The position numbers and the translations under genes are program-made. The notes under the pieces are model-generated. The model ran no database searches. It was not told where the DNA came from and saw only the letters and a program-made list of their open reading frames with translations. 6,650 nucleotides of DNA from an uncultured Caulobacterales bacterium (GTDB lineage Bacteria; Pseudomonadota; Alphaproteobacteria; Caulobacterales; Maricaulaceae): contig CALJNJ010000220.1 in NCBI GenBank assembly GCA_937981945.1, positions 1 through 6,650 on the forward strand, in the 5' to 3' direction. The stretch's first letter is position 1, and each line of letters starts with the position of its first letter. This document shows positions 6,018 through 6,650 of the stretch, piece after piece.

Positions 6018-6650
6018 ATGAAGACAAAGCAAGAGTTTCAAACTCAATTGCCCGATGAGGACTGGAAAAAAAACAATCTGTTTTCCGCAAAACCGGGTTT
6101 TACGGTTTATGACCTGCAGGACAAATCCGGCGAGCTTATTACAAAAATCCACTATACGGCCGACCCGGATATCACCTACAGGCTCCTGTCGGATCCGAGA
6201 AACAATTTCAGCTTGTCACATTATGATCGATCTCTTTTGTCCCTGAAACGGCCTATGGGGCTGTTATTGGGCGAAGAACAAAAGCAAGAATTTTCCTGGA
6301 AAATATTGGCGCAGGCCCTTGCCCTTGATACCTCAAATAAATCTGGCCCCAGCTCCGCAATTCCGGGCCTGCAGGGCCCCTGGTCCCGTCTCGACAAACA
6401 AACGGTCAGCATCTTGGCAAAGGCCTATAGCAAGACGGCGCTCGACCATGCCAAACGCAGTGGTTCGGATCAACTGGACTTGGTCCGAAACTACGGCTTT
6501 TTTGTCCCTTATTTGGTTGGTATTTTCCTGACGGGTCTGAAGCCGATAGAGACCGCTCCGATCCATTCGCGAGGCGCGCACTCAGCACTGAATTTGATTC
6601 TGAAAAATCGCGACCAAGCTCGCTTTGACCTGAAAGGAAGTCGCGGGTCG
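6018..6650 (+). CDS. Probable cytochrome P450, N-terminal part (cut by window end)
   Basis: The frame is open from ATG 6018 to the last base, giving 211 residues with no stop. GGGGG at 6008-6012, five bases before the ATG, can serve as ribosome site. The pattern fits the N-terminal half of a soluble bacterial P450. It begins with strands around GFTVYDLQDKSGELITKIHY and a helix with DPDITYRLLSDPRNNFSLSHYD (49-70), where P450s have a 'vL.d...Fs' motif. Next come PMGLLLGEEQKQEFSWKILAQAL (79-101), the usual region after the B' helix, and then helices with DQLDLVRNYGFFVPYLVGIFLTGLKP (151-176), matching the 'g.vDlV.d.a..vP..v....G.p' signature. The decisive heme-ligand Cys loop, the ExxR motif and the I-helix threonine would lie beyond the window, so this is a family-level inference. 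There is no membrane anchor, so the enzyme would be cytoplasmic; the substrate is unknown. It lies 55 bases after the cyclase on the same strand and may be co-transcribed. Confidence 0.55.
   Translation, partial: MKTKQEFQTQLPDEDWKKNNLFSAKPGFTVYDLQDKSGELITKIHYTADPDITYRLLSDPRNNFSLSHYDRSLLSLKRPMGLLLGEEQKQEFSWKILAQALALDTSNKSGPSSAIPGLQGPWSRLDKQTVSILAKAYSKTALDHAKRSGSDQLDLVRNYGFFVPYLVGIFLTGLKPIETAPIHSRGAHSALNLILKNRDQARFDLKGSRGS

Noticed and set aside
6333..6581. Minus-strand ORFs opposite the probable P450
   Set aside because: The plus-strand frame is open for 211 codons with a ribosome site and family-like patterns; the antisense frames show none.

Overview
The window is a moderately AT-leaning bacterial chromosome segment. 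It has short intergenic gaps, one GTG start, mostly weak Shine-Dalgarno sequences and no rRNA, tRNA, CRISPR array or recognisable transposase. The cyclase-AAA-TPR protein, the Crp-type regulator and the TerB-like proteins fit a Gram-negative proteobacterium, perhaps an alphaproteobacterium. That placement is an inference from protein style, not from a marker gene.

Layout: (1) 2-493 (+) is the 3' end of an unrecognised soluble protein, with signs of a frameshift near its end. (2) 523-966 (+) and 1100-1477 (+) are two small, mutually homologous proteins of TerB-like helical type. (3) 1474-2184 (-) is an unrecognised 236-residue protein that converges on the second TerB-like gene; the two stop codons share bases. 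(4) 2185-2306 is a divergent control region holding a nested inverted repeat of Crp/Fnr type. (5) 2307-2939 (+) is a Crp-family regulator whose cAMP-contact residues look intact. (6) 3044-5962 (+) is a 972-residue class III nucleotide cyclase fused to an AAA/STAND ATPase and a TPR-like C-terminus. (7) 6018-6650 (+) is the N-terminal part of a probable cytochrome P450, cut by the window end.

The coherent theme is a local cyclic-nucleotide circuit. A large, probably regulated cyclase lies just downstream of a Crp-type regulator that appears able to bind cAMP, and a Crp-like operator sits between that regulator and the divergent minus-strand gene. The probable P450 follows the cyclase on the same strand after 55 bases, so it may be a co-transcribed output. 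The minus-strand gene may be a second output. These links rest on adjacency and residue matches; nothing here shows the biochemical activities or the physiological signal.
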